This document shows, piece by piece, positions 52,380-64,000 of a stretch of DNA of 64,000 nt. Where the stretch lies: positions 248,001 through 312,000 of the forward strand of contig CATKHW010000359.1 of assembly GCA_949752795.1 (NCBI GenBank). Reading direction: 5' to 3'. This DNA is from Hyperoodon ampullatus. Lineage: Eukaryota; Chordata; Mammalia; Artiodactyla; Ziphiidae. The notes beneath the pieces were generated by a model that worked only from the letters and a program-made list of their open reading frames with translations, searched no databases and was not told where the DNA came from. Position 1 is the stretch's first letter. Each line of letters opens with the position of its first letter. The position numbers and the translations under genes were made by a program.

Positions 52380-53650
52380 CTCTTATGCCTGCTAAAGGGG
52401 GAAGGAGAGGTGGGGTGTTGCATAAAACCAGAGTTTGATATAAGCACACGTACCGGTCCAAAAACAAACTATTGAATACACAAGACCTACACCTTTCTCA
52501 GTGAACGGGACTCAAAACACCATATTTCCCACAGAGGAATATATATGACTAGTAAGAATCTTAAAACCTATGTATTGATATGTCTCCGTAAGGGAAACAA
52601 GTGTGTCTAGACTGGCATAAACATGGCAGCGAGAATCAGCTCAAACCCACTATATAAAGGAATTTCAAAAACAAAACAAAAAAACTGGGAAATTCTTTAC
52701 AACTCCTTCAGGGTCTCTGATGAAACCTGGAATGACCGTAACTACAATGACAGCTGGATGTGGCATAAGGAGGGACACTTGGGACTGAGACGATTGGTGA
52801 GATTGGGTGAGCAAATGCAGACCCTTTAAAGCACAAATGCCTGGCACACATTCCAGGGTCCCAACTCTCCAGGTTGAAGGGAATATTACTACAGCAATAA
52901 CATGTACGGGAAACCTAGAAAACGGAAACACTGTGAATACGAAAGGTTTCTAAAACTCAACGAATAGTCCCTCTCCTGGTGCTCCGGTTTGACTTTACAT
53001 GTGCTCTACTATCAACCTCCCAAATTGGAGAGACAGCCCCTTTAACCTCCTGGTTCGCACAGGTTGCCAATTTGGCAGAGGATGAAAGGGAAGAGGGAGA
53101 ACCAATGAGAAAGCAGCTGTTAGGCATTTCGACGGGCACATATCAATGTAACTTCCCGGCAGGAAAAAGAATTAACCAAAGTCTCAGCCACCCACCGGGA
53201 ACCAGTATAGGTCCTGAACCAAAATTTGGGACTTGCGGTCAGCTCACCAAAAACGAGTTGAAAAATGGAACTCAGGGTCACAGCAATTCACAAACTGGCC
53301 AAGGAATAAAGGACAACTATCGTCCAAAAATCTGTTGAGGAAAGGCAACGAGGCGGACTTGAAAGCGAGGCTGAATAGCAGGAAACAGATTTCAAGAGGT
53401 ACGTTGGAATCGCCTTTAAAGCACAGGAAGAGGGGCACAACTTCGACAATGATGCACTTGGCCAAAAAGGGCGTATGCGTTTTCTCCTGAATATATTCAG
53501 GAGAAAACGCATACGCCCTTTTTGGCCAAGCAAGCAAGCGGGCAATGCAAATCTGCACTACAAAGAAGTATCACTTCCCACGGGTCAAAAGGGACATCCA
53601 CAAAATGTGTAAAAACCAGAAAGAAAGACAGGCCCTGGAGAACAGGGAGC
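52380..53650 (+). repeat. Dimer-spaced similarity block, left member
   Basis: This segment and the one 3,477 bp to its right share rare states. These are CGTACCGGTCCAAAAAC (52,448 / 55,925), GACCGTAACTACAATG (52,735 / 56,212), TTTGGGACTTGCGG (53,225 / 56,702), CTGGCCAAGGAATAAAGG, and a short deletion giving CCAGAAAGAAAGACAGG (53,618 / 57,095). Units in between lack them, so the pair reflects a two-unit exchange. Confidence 0.8.
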
Positions 53651-54229
53651 CTTGTTATGCTGATGGGCGGGATGTAAATTGCCAACTGCCTCTCTGGAGG
53701 AGTGCATTGTGTTCCCTAAAACAAGTAAACAACAGAGCTACAGAGCCAAGGGCCCTTCCAGTCTAGGGAATATACCTTGGGAAAACTGAAAATCAATAAG
53801 ACAGAGCCACCCCAAAATTTAGGGCTCCACTGCTTACAAGGACCTCAACTTGGATACACCTTAAGTATCCCAGGAAATATAAAAATGGTTCAAAAAATTC
53901 TGGTACTTACATACGATGGAATATCCCTCAGCCATGAAATCAATGTCATAAGACCAGTAGCAGCAAAATGGGTGGCTTCAGGTACGATGATTCTAAGTGA
54001 AATAAGTCACACAGAAAAAGAAACTTATCATAAGATATCACTTATGAAGATCCTGTAAACATGGCTACACTTGAACTGAGTTAGGAAAGAGAACAGTATC
54101 TCATATTTAGAAAACATTCTTATGCCTGCTTAAGGTGGAAGGAGAGGTGGGGTGATGCATAAAACCAGAGTTTGATATAAGCACAGGTACCGTTCCAAAA
54201 ACCAACAATGGAATACACAAGACCTACTC

Positions 54230-55440
54230 CTTTCTCAGTGAAAGGGACTCAAAACACCGTATTTCCCGCAGAGGAATATATCTGACTAGTAAGAATCTTA
54301 AAACCTATGTATTGATATGTCTCCGTAAGGGAATCAAGTGTGTCTAGACTGGCATAAACATGGCAGCGAGAATCAGCTCAAACCCACTATAAAAAGGAAT
54401 TTCAAAAACAAAACAAAAAAAATGGGAAATTCTTTACAATTCCTTCAGGGTCCCTGAGGAAACCTGGAATGACCATATATACAACGACAGCTGGATGTGG
54501 CATAAGGAGGGACACTTGGGACTGAGACGATTGGTGAGATTGGGTGAGCAAATGCAGACCCTTTAAAGCACAAATGCTTGGCACCCATTCCATGAGTCCC
54601 AACTCTCCAGGTTGAAGGAAATATTACTACAGCTATAACGTGTACGGGAAACCTAGAGAACGGACACACTGTGAATACGAAAGGTTTCTAAAACTCAACG
54701 AATAGTCCCTCTCCTGGTGCTCCGGTTTGACTTTCCATCTGCTTTACTATCAACCTCCCAACTTGGAGAGACAGCCCCTTTAACCTCCTGGTTCGCACAG
54801 GATTCCAATTTGGCAGAGGATGAAAGGGAAGAGGGAGAACCAATGAGAGAGTAGCTGTTAGGCATTTGGACGGGCACATATCACTCTAACTTCCCGGCAG
54901 GAAGAAGAATTAACCAAAGTCTCAGCCACCCACTGGGAACCAGTATAGGTCCTGAACCAAAATTTTGGACTTGCGGTCAGCTCACCAAAAACGAGTTGAA
55001 AAATGGAGCTCAGGGGCACAGCAATTCACAAACTGGCCGAGTAATAAAGGACAACTACCGTCCAAAAATCTGTTGAGGGAAGGCAACGAGGCGGACTTGA
55101 AAGCGAGGCAAAATAGCAGGAAACAGATTTCATGAGGTACGTTGGAATCGCCTTTAAAGCACAGGAAGAGGGGCACAACTTCGACATTGATGCCCTTGGC
55201 CAAAAAGGGCGTATGCGTTTTCTCCTGAATATATTCAGGAGAAAACGCATACGCCCTTTTTGGCCAAGTAAGCAAGCGGGCAATGCAAATCGGCACAACA
55301 AAGAAGTATCCCTTCCCACCGGTCAAAAGGGACATCCACAAAATGTGTAAAAAGCAGTAAGGCAAGATGGGCCCTGGAGAACAGGGAGCCTTGTTATGCT
55401 GATGGGCGGGATGTAAATTGCCAACTGCCTCTCTGGAGGA
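54230..55440 (+). repeat. Tetramer-spaced similarity block, left member
   Basis: This segment matches 61,182-62,392 at an offset of 6,952 bp (four units). Shared rare states are GGGTCCCTGAGGAAACC, GACCATATATACAACG, ACAGGATTCCAATTTGG, GATTTCATGAGGTACG, CGACATTGATGCCCTTG and AAATCGGCACAACAAAG. Only a few differences were noticed, such as CTACCGTCC here against CTATCGTCC. Confidence 0.82.
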
Positions 55441-55859
55441 GTGCACTGTGTTTACTAAAACAAGTAAAGAACAGAGCTACAGAGCCAAGGGCACTTCCAG
55501 TCTAGGGAATATACCTTGGGAAAACTGAAAATCAATAATACAGAGCCACCCCAATATTTAGGGCTGCAGTGCTTACAAGGACCTCAACTTGGGTACACCT
55601 TAAATATCCCAGGAAATATAAAAGTGGTTCAAAAAATTGTGGTAATTACGTACGATGGATTATCCCTCAGCCATGAAATCAATGTCATAAGACCAGCAGC
55701 AGCAAAATGGGTGGATTCAGGTACGATGATTTTAAGTGAAATAAGTCACAGAGAAAAAGAAACTTATCATAAGATATCACTTATGAAGATCCTGTAAACA
55801 TGGCTACACTTGAACTGAGTTAGGAAAGAGAACAGTGTCTCACATTTAGAAAACACTCT

Positions 55860-57130
55860 TATGCCTGCTAAAGGGGGAAGGAGAGGTGGGGTGATGCATA
55901 AAACCAGAGTTTGATATAAGCACACGTACCGGTCCAAAAACAAACTATGGAATAGACAAGACCTACACCTTTCTCAGTGAAAGGGACTCAAAACACCATA
56001 TTTCCCACAGAGGAATATATATGACTAGTAAGAATCTTAAAACCTATGTATTGATATGTCTCCGTAAGGGAAACAAGTGTGTCTAGACTGGCATAAACAT
56101 GGCAGCGAGAATCAGCTCAAACCCACTATAAAAAGGAATTTCAAAAACAAAACAAAAAAACTGGGAAATTCTTTACAATTCCTTCAGGGTCTCTGATGAA
56201 ACCTGGAATGACCGTAACTACAATGACAGCTGGATGTGGCATAAGGCTGGACACTTGGGACTGAGAGGATTGGTGAGATTGGGGGAGCAAATGCAGACCC
56301 TTTAAAGCAATAATGCATGGCACACATTCCATGGGTCCCAACTCTCCAGGTTGAAGGGAATATTACTACAGATATAACATGTACGGGAAACCTAGAGAAC
56401 GGACACACTGTGAATACGAAAGGTTTCTAAAACTCAACGAATAGTCCCTCTCCTGGTGCTCCGGTTTGACTTTCCATCTGCTTTATTATCAACCTCCCAA
56501 CTTGGAGAGACAGCCCCTTTAACCTCCTGGTTCGCACAGGTTGCCAATTTGGCAGAGGATGAAAGGGAAGAGGGAGAACCAATGAGAGAGTAGCTGTTAG
56601 GCATTTGGACGGGCACATATCACTGTAATTTCCCGGCAGGAAGAAGAATTAACCAAAGTCTCAGCCACCCACCGGGAACCAGTATAGGTCCTGAACCAAA
56701 ATTTGGGACTTGCGGTCAGCTCACCAAAAACGAGTTGAAAAATGGAAATCAGGGTCACAGCAATTCACAAACTGGCCAAGGAATAAAGGACAACTATCGT
56801 CCAAAAATCTGTTGAGGAAAGGCAACGAGGCGGACTTGAAAGCGAGGGTGAATAGCAGGAAACAGATTTCAAGAGGTACGTTGGAATCGCCTTTAAAGCA
56901 CAGGAAGAGGGGCACAACTTCGACAATGATGCACTTGGACAAAAAGGGCGTATGCGTTTTCTCCTGAATATATTCAGGAGAAAACGCATACGCCCTTTTT
57001 GGCCAAGCAAGCAAGCGGGCAATGCAAATCTGCACTACAAAGAAGTATCACTTCCCACCAGTCAAAAGGGACATCCACAAAATGTGTAAAAACCAGAAAG
57101 AAAGACAGGCCCTGGAGAACAGGGAGCCTT
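55860..57130 (+). repeat. Dimer-spaced similarity block, right member
   Basis: Partner of 52,380-53,650, with the same rare states in the same order. It also carries private changes, for example CTTGGACAAAAAGGG in the left palindrome arm at about 56,934-56,948, so it is not an exact copy. Confidence 0.8.
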
Positions 57131-60100
57131 GTTATGCTGATGGGCGGGATGTAAATTGCCAACTGCCTCTCTGGAGGAGTGCATTGTGTTCCCTAAAACA
57201 AGTAAACAACAGAGCTACAGAGCCAAGGGCACTTCCAGTCTAGGGAATATACCTTGGGAAAACTGAAAATCAATAAGACAGAGCCACCCCATAATTTAGG
57301 GCTGCACTGCTTACAAGGACCTCAACTTGGATACACCTTAAGAATCCCAGGAAATATAAAAATGGTTCAAAAAATTCTGGTACTTACGTATGATGGAATA
57401 TCCCTCAGCCATGAAATCAATGTCATAAGACCAGTAGCAGCAAAATGGGTGGATTCAGGTAAGATGATTCTAAGTGAAATAAGTCACACAGAAAAAGAAA
57501 CTTATCATAAGATATCACTTATGAAGATCCTGTAAACATGGCTACACTTGAACTGAGTTAGGAAAGAGAACAGTGTCTCACATTTAGAAAACACACTTAT
57601 GCCTGCTTAAGGGGGAAGGAGAGGTGGGGTGATGCATAAAACCAGAGATTGATATAAGCACAGGTACCGTTCCAAAAACCAACTATGGAATAGACAAGAC
57701 CTACACCTTCCTCAGTGAAAGGGACTCAAAACACCATATTTCCCGCAGAGGAATATATCTGACTAGTAAGAATCTTAAAACCTATGTATTGATATGTCTC
57801 CGTAAGGGAATCAAGTGTGTCTAGACTGGCATAAACATGGCAGTGAGAATAAGCTCAAACCCACTATAAAAAGTAATTTCAAAAACAAAACAAAAAAACT
57901 GGGAAATTCTTTACAATTCCTTCAGGGTCTCTGATGAATCCTGGAATGACCCTATCTACAACGACAGCTGGATGTGGCATAAGGAGGGACACTTGGGACT
58001 GAGAGGATTGGTGAGATTGGGTGAGCAAATGAAGACCCTTTAAAGCACAAATGCCTGGCACCCATTCCATGGGTCCCAACTCTCCAGTTTGAAGGGAATA
58101 TTACTACAGCTATAACATGTACGGGAAACCTAGAGAACGGACACACTGTGAATACGAAAGGATTCTAAAACTCAACGAATAGTCCCTCTCCTGGTGCTCG
58201 GGTTTGACTTTACATCTGCTTTACTATCAACCGCCCAACTTGGAGAGACAGCCCCTTTAACTTCCTGGTTCGCACAGGTTGCCAATTTGGCAGAGGATGA
58301 AAGGGAAGAGGGAGAACCAATGAGAGAGTAGCTGTTAGGAATTTGGACGGCACATATCACTGTAATTTCCCGGCAGGAAGAAGAATTAACCAAAGTCTCA
58401 GCCACCCACCGGGAACCAGTATAGTTCCTGAACCGTAATTTTGGACTTGCGGTCAGCTCACCAAAAACGAGTTGAAAAATGGAGCTCAGGGGCACAGCAA
58501 TTCACAAACTGGCCGAGTAATAAAGGACAACTATCGTCCAAAAATCTGTTGAGGGAAGGCAACGAGGCGGACTTGAAAGTGAGGCAGAATAGCAGGAAAC
58601 AGATTTCAAGAAGTACGTTGGAATCGCCTTTAAAGCACAGGAAGAGGGGCACAACTTCGAAAATGATGCACTTGGCCAAAAAGGGCGTATGCGTTTTCTC
58701 CTGAATATCTTCAGGAGAAAACGCATACGCCCTTTTGGCCAAGCAAGCAAGCAGGCAATGCAAATCTGCACTAAAAAGAAGTATCACTTCCCACGGGTCA
58801 AAAGGGACATCAACAAAATGTGTAAAAACCAGAAAGGCAAGACAGGCCCTGGAGAACAGGGTGCCTTGTTATGCTGATGGGCGGGATGTAAATTGCCAAC
58901 TGCCTCTCTGGAGGAGTGCATTGTGTTCCCTAAAACAAGTAAAGAACAGAGCTACAGAGCCAAGGGCCCTTCCAGTCTAGGGAATATACCTTGGGAAAAC
59001 TGAAAATCAATAAGACAGAGCCACCCCAAAATTTAGGGCTCCACTGCTTACAAGGACCTCAACTTGGATACACCTTAAGTATCCCAGGAAGTATAAAAAT
59101 GGTTCAAAAAATTCTGGTACTTACATACGATGGAATATCCCTCAGCCATGAAATCAATGTCATAAGACCAGTAGCAGCAAAATGGGTGGCTTCAGGTACG
59201 ATGATTCTAAGTGAAATAAGTCACACAGAAAAAGAAACTTATCATAAGATATCACTTATGAAGATCCTGTAAACATGGCTACACTTGAACTGAGTTAGGA
59301 AAGAGAACAGTATCTCATATTTAGAAAACATTCTTATGCCTGCTTAAGGTGGAAGGAGAGGTGGGGTGATGCATAAAACCAGAGTTTGATATAAGCACAG
59401 GTACCGTTCCAAAAACCAACAATGGAATACACAAGACCTACTCCTTTCTCAGTGAAAGGGACTCAAAACCCCATATTTCCCACAGAGGAATATATCTGAC
59501 TAGTAAGAATCTTAAAACCTATGTATTGATATGTCTCCATAAGGGAATCAAGTGTGTCTAGACTGGCATAAACATGGCAGCGAGAATCAGCTCAAACCAC
59601 TATAAAAAGGAATTTCAAAAACAAAACAAAAAAAATGGGAAATTCTTTACAATTCCTTCCGGGTCCCTGATGAAACCTGGAATGACCCTATCTATAACGA
59701 CAGCTGGATGTGGCATAAGGAGGGACACTTGAGACTGAGTCGATTGGTGAGATTGGGTGAGCAAATGCAGACCATTTAAAGCAATAATGCATGGCACCAA
59801 TTCCATGTGTCCCAACTCTCCAGGTTGAAGGGAATATTACTACAGCTATAATATGTACGGGAAACCTAGAGAACGGACACACTGTGAATACGAAAGGTTT
59901 CTAAAACTCAACGAATAGTCCCTCTCCTGGTGCTCCGGTTTGACTTTCCATCTGCTTTACTATCAACCTCCCAAATTGGAGAGACAGCCCCTTTAACCTC
60001 CTGGTTCACACAGGTTGCCAATTTGGCAGAGGATGAAAGCGAAGAGGGAGAACCAATGAGAGAGTAGCTGTTAGGCATTTGGACGGGCACATCTCACTCT

Positions 60101-61181
60101 AACTTCCCCGCAGGAAGAAGAAATAACCAAAGTCTCAGCCACCCACCGGGAACCAGTATAGGTCCTGAACCAAAATTTTGGACTTGCGGTCAGCTCACCA
60201 AAAACGAGTTGAAAAATGGAGCTCAGGGGCACAGCAATTCACAAACTGGCCGAGTAATAAAGGACAACTATCGTCCAAAAATCTGTTGAGGGAAGGCAAC
60301 GAGGCGGACTTGAAAGCGAAGCAGAATAGCAGGAAACAGATTTCAAGAAGTACGTTGGAATCGCCTTTAAAGCACAGGAAGAGGGGCACAACTTCGAAAA
60401 TGATGCACTTGGCCAAAAAGGGCGTATGCGTTTTCCCCTGAATATCTTCAGGAGAAAACGCATATGCCCTTTTTGGCCAAGCAAGCAAGCGGGCAATGCA
60501 AATCTGCACTACAAAGAAGTATCACTTCCCACCGGTCAAAAGGGACATCCACAAAATGTGTAAAAACCAGAAAGGCAAGACAGGCCCTGGAGAACAGGGA
60601 GCCTTGTTATGCTGATGGGCGGGATGTAAATTGCCAACTGCCTCTCTGGAGGAGTGCATTGTGTTCCCTAAAACAAGTAAAGAACAGAGCTACAGAGCCA
60701 AGGGCCCTTCCAGTCTAGGGAATATACCTCGGGAAAACTGAAAATCAATAAGACAGAGCCACCCCAAAATTTAGGGCTGCACTGCTTACAGGGACCTCAA
60801 CTTGGATCCACCTTAAGTATCCCAGGAAATATAAAAATGGTTCAAAAAATTCTGGTACTTACGTACGATGGAATATCCCTCAACCATGAAATCAATGTCA
60901 TAAGACAAGTAGAAGCAAAATGGGTGGATTCAGGTACGATGATTCTAAGTGAAATAAGTCACACAGAAAAAGTAACTTATCATAAGATATCAGTTATGAA
61001 GATCCTGTAAACATGGCTACACTTGAACTGAGTTAGGAAAGAGAACAGTGTCTCACATTTAGAAAACACTCTTATGCCTGCTTAAGGGGGAAGGAGAGGT
61101 GGGGTGATGCATAAAACCAGAGTTTGATATAAGCACACATACCGTTCCAAAAACCAACTATGGAATAGACAAGACCTACAC

Positions 61182-62392
61182 CTTTCTCAGTGAAAGGGAC
61201 TCAAAACACCGTATTTCCCGCAGAGGAATATATCTGACTAGTAAGAATCTTAAAACCTATGTATTGATATGTCTCCGTAAGGGAATCAAGTGTGTCTAGA
61301 CTGGCATAAACATGGCAGCGAGAATCAGCTCAAACCCACTATAAAAAGGAATTTCAAAAACAAAACAAAAAAAATGGGAAATTCTTTACAATTCCTTCAG
61401 GGTCCCTGAGGAAACCTGGAATGACCATATATACAACGACAGCTGGATGTGGCATAAGGAGGGACACTTGGGACTGAGACGATTGGTGAGATTGGGTGAG
61501 CAAATGCAGACCCTTTAAAGCACAAATGCTTGGCACCCATTCCATGAGTCCCAACTCTCCAGGTTGAAGGAAATATTACTACAGCTATAACGTGTACGGG
61601 AAACCTAGAGAACGGACACACTGTGAATACGAAAGGTTTCTAAAACTCAACGAATAGTCCCTCTCCTGGTGCTCCGGTTTGACTTTCCATCAGCTTTACT
61701 ATCAACCTCCCAACTTGGAGAGACAGCCCCTTTAACCTTCTGGTTCGCACAGGATTCCAATTTGGCAGAGGATGAAAGGGAAGAGGGAGAACCAATGAGA
61801 GAGTAGCTGTTAGGCATTTGGACGGGCACATATCACTCTAACTTCCCGGCAGGAAGAAGAATTAACCAAAGTCTCAGCCACCCACTGGGAACCAGTATAG
61901 GTCCTGAACCAAAATTTTGGACTTGCGGTCAGCTCACCAAAAACGAGTTGAAAAATGGAGCTCAGGGGCACAGCAATTCACAAACTGGCCGAGTAATAAA
62001 GGACAACTATCGTCCAAAAATCTGTTGAGGGAAGGCAACGAGGCGGACTTGAAAGCGAGGCAAAATAGCAGGAAACAGATTTCATGAGGTACGTTGGAAT
62101 CGCCTTTAAAGCACAGGAAGAGGGGCACAACTTCGACATTGATGCCCTTGACCAAAAAGGGCGTATGCGTTTTCACCTGAATATATTCAGGAGAAAACGC
62201 ATACGCCCTTTTTGGCCAAGCAAGCAAGCGGGCAATGCAAATCGGCACAACAAAGAAGTATCCCTTCCCACCGGTCAAAAGGGACATCCACAAAATGTGT
62301 AAAAAGCAGTAAGGCAAGATGGGCCCTGGAGAACAGGGAGCCTTGTTATGCTGATGGGCGGGATGTAAATTGCCAACTGCCTCTCTGGAGGA
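61182..62392 (+). repeat. Tetramer-spaced similarity block, right member
   Basis: Partner of 54,230-55,440. Private changes include CTTGACCAAAAAGGG and TTTTCACCTGAATA in the left palindrome arm and CATCAGCTTTAC near 61,689. Both edges fall inside monomers rather than at monomer boundaries, as expected for exchange within aligned repeats. Confidence 0.82.
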
Positions 62393-64000
62393 GTGCATTG
62401 TGTTCCCTAAAACAAGTAAACAACAGAGCTACAGAGCCAAGGGCACTTCCAGTCTAGGGAATATACCTTGGGAAAACTGAAAATCAAAAAGACACAGCCA
62501 CCCCAAAATTTAGGGCTGCACTGCTTACAAGGACCTCAACTTGGGTACACCTTAAATATCCCAGGAAATATAAAAATGGTTCAAAAAATTGTGGTACTTA
62601 CGCACGATGGAATATCCCTCACCCATGAAATCAATGTCATAAGACCAGTAGCAGCAAAATGGGTGGATTCAGGTACGATGATTCTAAGTGAAATAAGTCA
62701 CAGAGAAAAAGAAACTTATCATAAGATATCACTTATGAAGATCCTGTAAACATGGCTACACTTGAACTGAGTTAGGAAAGAGATCAGTGTCTCACATTTA
62801 GAAAGTACTCTTATGCCTGCTTAAGGGGGAAGGAGAGGTGGGGTGATGCATAAAACCAGAGTTTGATATAAGCACAGGTACCATTCCAACAACCAACTAT
62901 GGAATAGACAAGACCTACACCTTCCTCAGTGAAAGGGACTCAAAACCCCATATTTCCCGCAGAGGAATATATCTGACTAGTAAGAATCTTAAAACCTATG
63001 TATTGATATGTCTCCATAAGGGAATCAAGTGTGTCTAGACTGGCATAAACATGGCAGCGAGAATCAGCTCAAACCCACTATAAAACGGAATTTCAAAAAC
63101 AAAACAAAAAAACTGGGAAATTCTTTACAATTCCTTCAGGGTCTCTGATGAAACCTGGAATTACCCTATCTACAACGAGAGCTGGATGTGGCATAAGGCT
63201 GGACACTTGGGACTGAGAAGATTACTGAGATTGGGTGAACAAATGCAGACCCTTTAAAGCAATAATGCATGGCACCCATTCCATGGGTCCCAACTCTCCA
63301 GGTTGAAGGGAATATTACTACAGTTATAACATGTACGGGAAACCTAGAGAATGGACACACTGTGAACACGAAAGGTTTCTAAAACTCAACGAATAGTCCC
63401 TCTCCTGGTTCTCCGGTTTGACTTTCCATCTGCTTTACTATCAACCTCCCAACTTGGAGAGACAGACCCTTTAACCTCCTGGTTCGCACAGGTTGCCAAT
63501 TTGGCAGAGGATGAAAGAGAAGAGGGAGAACCAATGAGAGAGTACCTGATAGGCATTTGGACGGGCACATATCACTGTAATTTCCCGGCAGGAAGAAGAA
63601 TTAACCAAAGTCTCAGCCACCTACCGGGAACCAGTATAGGTCCTGAACCAAAATTTTGGACTTGCGGTCAGCTCACCAAAAACGAGTTGAAAAATGGAGC
63701 TCAGGGGCACAGCATTTCACAAACTGGCCGAGTAATAAAGGACAACTGTCGTCCAAATATCTGTTGAGGGAAGGCAACGAGGCGGACTTGAAAGCGAGGC
63801 AGAATAGCAGGAAACAGATTTCAAGAGGTACGTTGGAATCGCATTTAAAGCACAGGAAGAGCGGCACAACTTCGACAATGATGCACTTGGCCAAAAAGGG
63901 CGTATGCGTTTTCTCCTGAATATATTCAGGAGAAAACGCATACGCCCTTTTTGGCCAAGCAAGAAAGCGGGCAATGCAAATCTCCACTACAAAGAAGTAT

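Larger units (their letters stand above)
24471..64000 (+). repeat. L1-derived 1.74-kb satellite array, probably the common cetacean satellite
   Basis: This is a regular head-to-tail array of about 22.7 units, continuing past the window end. Centres of the unit palindrome lie at 25,676, 27,414, 29,151, 30,890, 32,629, 34,368, 36,107, 37,846, 39,584, 41,323, 43,063, 44,801, 46,538, 48,277, 50,016, 51,755, 53,493, 55,231, 56,970, 58,707, 60,444, 62,183 and 63,922 (spacing 1,737-1,740). From about 120 to 930 bp after each centre the unit follows a diverged L1 3' end: ORF2 tail, 3'UTR, and an A-rich relic of the tail. The other ~930 bp is not recognisably L1. L1 origin and unit length match what I recall of the cetacean satellite. 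Small open frames recur once per unit only because the unit is repeated. Confidence 0.93.

Noticed and set aside
28885..63987. Frames recurring once per unit in the array (about 60-134 codons, both strands), including a 93-codon plus-strand frame found in most units
   Set aside because: They recur because the unit recurs. The 93-codon frame crosses the L1-derived part in a frame different from ORF2, and frames across the palindrome read both arms of an inverted repeat.
24471..64000. CENP-B box-like motif in the satellite
   Set aside because: Candidates such as TTCGACAATGATG and TTCGCACAGGTTGCC lack the required A and CGGG positions of the box. By eye I found no canonical match on either strand.
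9336..64000. CRISPR array
   Set aside because: The repeats are contiguous tandem units without unique spacers, in vertebrate-type DNA with LINE-1 and ERV fossils.

Overview
The window is eukaryotic repeat DNA with no intact protein-coding gene that I can support. It looks like the edge of a satellite (heterochromatin) array in a cetartiodactyl mammal, most likely a whale. The first 600 bases are the 3' end of a LINE-1 of the kind found in ruminants and cetaceans. The last 39.5 kb is a head-to-tail array with a unit of 1,737-1,740 bp, and part of each unit is recognisably L1 3'-end sequence. From memory, the 'common cetacean satellite' is an L1-derived tandem repeat, about 1.75 kb in baleen whales and other non-delphinoid cetaceans and about 1.58 kb in dolphins and relatives. 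That makes a non-dolphin cetacean the best guess. The species call is inference; the period and the L1 relationship are read from the sequence.

Layout: (1) 1-600, truncated L1 3' end with A-rich tail. (2) 601-1,902, unassigned sequence, GC-rich from about 800. (3) 1,903-2,101, three tandem copies of a ~70-bp repeat. (4) 2,096-about 4,000, a wrecked endogenous retrovirus of gammaretrovirus-like type: reverse transcriptase remnant, integrase C-terminal remnant after a large deletion, envelope transmembrane remnant, and a possible polypurine tract and polyadenylation region. (5) 4,221-4,650, a short exon-like stretch on the minus strand. (6) 4,672-4,850, another L1 3'UTR piece. (7) 5,085-9,335, two and a half old, strongly diverged monomers of the 1.74-kb satellite. 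(8) 9,336-24,470, a 15-kb minisatellite of 24/25-bp units with nested higher-order structure (about 171 bp, and a tandem duplication of about 3.17 kb). (9) 24,471-64,000, the 1.74-kb satellite again, in the same orientation, now a regular array of about 22.7 units.

The units next to the minisatellite are the most diverged, and homogeneity rises to the right. This is the pattern expected at the margin of a large satellite array. Within the array, local dimer and tetramer similarities (offsets 3,478, 5,214 and 6,952 bp) record unequal exchange or gene conversion. Each unit carries a 74-bp inverted repeat with no spacer. Seven copies are perfect palindromes by eye, and one of these has matching changes in both arms. 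The palindrome and the possible origin of the minisatellite from the satellite itself are the most interesting observations. Nothing here suggests an operon, defence system or other gene-based system.
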